In this document: positions 63,829-64,000 of the stretch, in pieces
How the letters are laid out: every line of letters starts with the position of its first letter
Numbering within the stretch: the stretch's first letter is position 1
NCBI GenBank assembly: GCA_025352885.1
Contig: JANXRZ010000091.1
Location: 1 to 64,000, forward strand
Direction: 5' to 3'
Origin: Pseudomonadota bacterium
GTDB lineage: Bacteria; Pseudomonadota; Gammaproteobacteria; Burkholderiales; SG8-39
DNA length: 64,000 nucleotides
Notes under the pieces: model-generated
What the model saw: only the letters and a program-made list of their open reading frames with translations
What the model was told of the DNA's origin: nothing
Databases searched by the model: none
Translations under genes and position numbers: made by a program

Positions 63829-64000
63829 GGCAGGCGAGGCCAGGAGGGCGCGGTGAATGTCGCGCGCGACCGTCCACCCTTCGTAGATGAAGGCTGAATA
63901 GAGGTCGACGCAGCAGGCGCCGGCCTTGAGCATGGCGAGGACGTCCTGTGCGGTGCCGATGCCGCCGTTGCCCTTGATCTGGATCCGACCGCGCGCGATG
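63784..64000 (-). CDS. C-terminal end of a dihydroorotate dehydrogenase-like protein
   Basis: The minus strand is open to the edge with 71 codons before a TAG at 63786-63784. The translation (IKGNGGIGTAQDVLAML, AGACCVDLYSAFIYEG, TVARDIHRALLA) resembles the FMN-phosphate-binding end of quinone-dependent dihydroorotate dehydrogenase (class 2, PyrD). The usual GVGGI appears as GNGGI. The 5' part is outside the window. It overlaps the aspartate dehydrogenase gene by 45 nt, tail to tail. Confidence 0.65.
   Translation of the reverse strand, partial: IARGRIQIKGNGGIGTAQDVLAMLKAGACCVDLYSAFIYEGWTVARDIHRALLASPASDLDRLAAVADHPQ

Overview
The window is high-GC, gene-dense DNA that reads as the chromosome of a betaproteobacterium, most likely Burkholderiales. 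Support: nine tripartite-tricarboxylate (Bug/TctC-type) periplasmic receptors, a bacterial 3-hydroxyanthranilate dioxygenase with a C-terminal rubredoxin-like site, small Burkholderiales-type proteins (surface-adhesin E, DUF3606, RcnB-like), and an ATGA/TGATG-overlap operon style. The genus cannot be read from the sequence. No rRNA, tRNA, phage gene or insertion sequence was seen. The content is mostly catabolic and accessory, with one clear housekeeping gene (glnS) and the edge of a dihydroorotate-dehydrogenase-like gene.

Layout. 1-4.0 kb (minus): a cut PIN-domain gene, then an operon CaiB-type CoA-transferase > crotonase-fold protein > Bug receptor > SDR. 4.0-9.8 kb: formyltransferase + TPR protein, an MFS transporter, and a cytochrome c4-like/triheme cytochrome/membrane-protein operon. 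9.8-15.4 kb (minus): TAXI-type binding protein, Bug receptor, and an MFS > SDR > pobA operon for 4-hydroxybenzoate. 15.5-18.9 kb: phosphatase lipoprotein, HAMP-class III cyclase, small envelope proteins. 18.9-29.4 kb: the densest catabolic stretch. An ACMSD-like decarboxylase is divergent from 3-hydroxyanthranilate dioxygenase, RidA-type deaminase, secreted creatininase homologue and a LigA/LigB extradiol dioxygenase; facing them is an operon crotonase > acyl-CoA ligase > two Bug receptors > YtcJ-type amidohydrolase.

29.5-37.5 kb: rhomboid protease, small proteins, a candidate 180-nt structured RNA (possible 6S RNA), UbiB/ABC1 kinase, aldo-keto reductase, two more Bug receptors. 37.5-40.3 kb (minus): operon PrpF-type isomerase > PEPM/ICL-type lyase > cupin with ATGA overlaps. 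40.4-45.3 kb: metallopeptidase, small envelope proteins, and a compact tail-to-tail restriction-modification pair (winged-helix-fused DNA methyltransferase and PD-(D/E)XK nuclease) of lower GC. 45.4-49.3 kb: Bug receptor divergent from an amidohydrolase, plus an MFS transporter. 49.4-54 kb: glnS and a LytS/LytTR-type two-component system with a membrane partner. 54.1-58.4 kb (plus): cupin-like protein > Bug > D-aminoacylase-type amidohydrolase > Bug. 58.6-64 kb: FtsX-like permease with an AttH-like lipocalin, aspartate dehydrogenase, and the pyrD-like end.

The recurring theme is a Bug receptor paired with amide-, CoA- or ring-cleaving enzymes, with no TctA/TctB membrane partner in view. A second theme is a REPIN-like inverted element at two convergent gene ends, with conserved arms and a sequence-variable core of exactly 55 nt in both copies. 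The most promising undescribed candidates are this element, the mixed aminoaromatic ring-cleavage cluster at 18.9-23.1 kb, the PrpF-lyase-cupin operon, and the restriction-modification pair.
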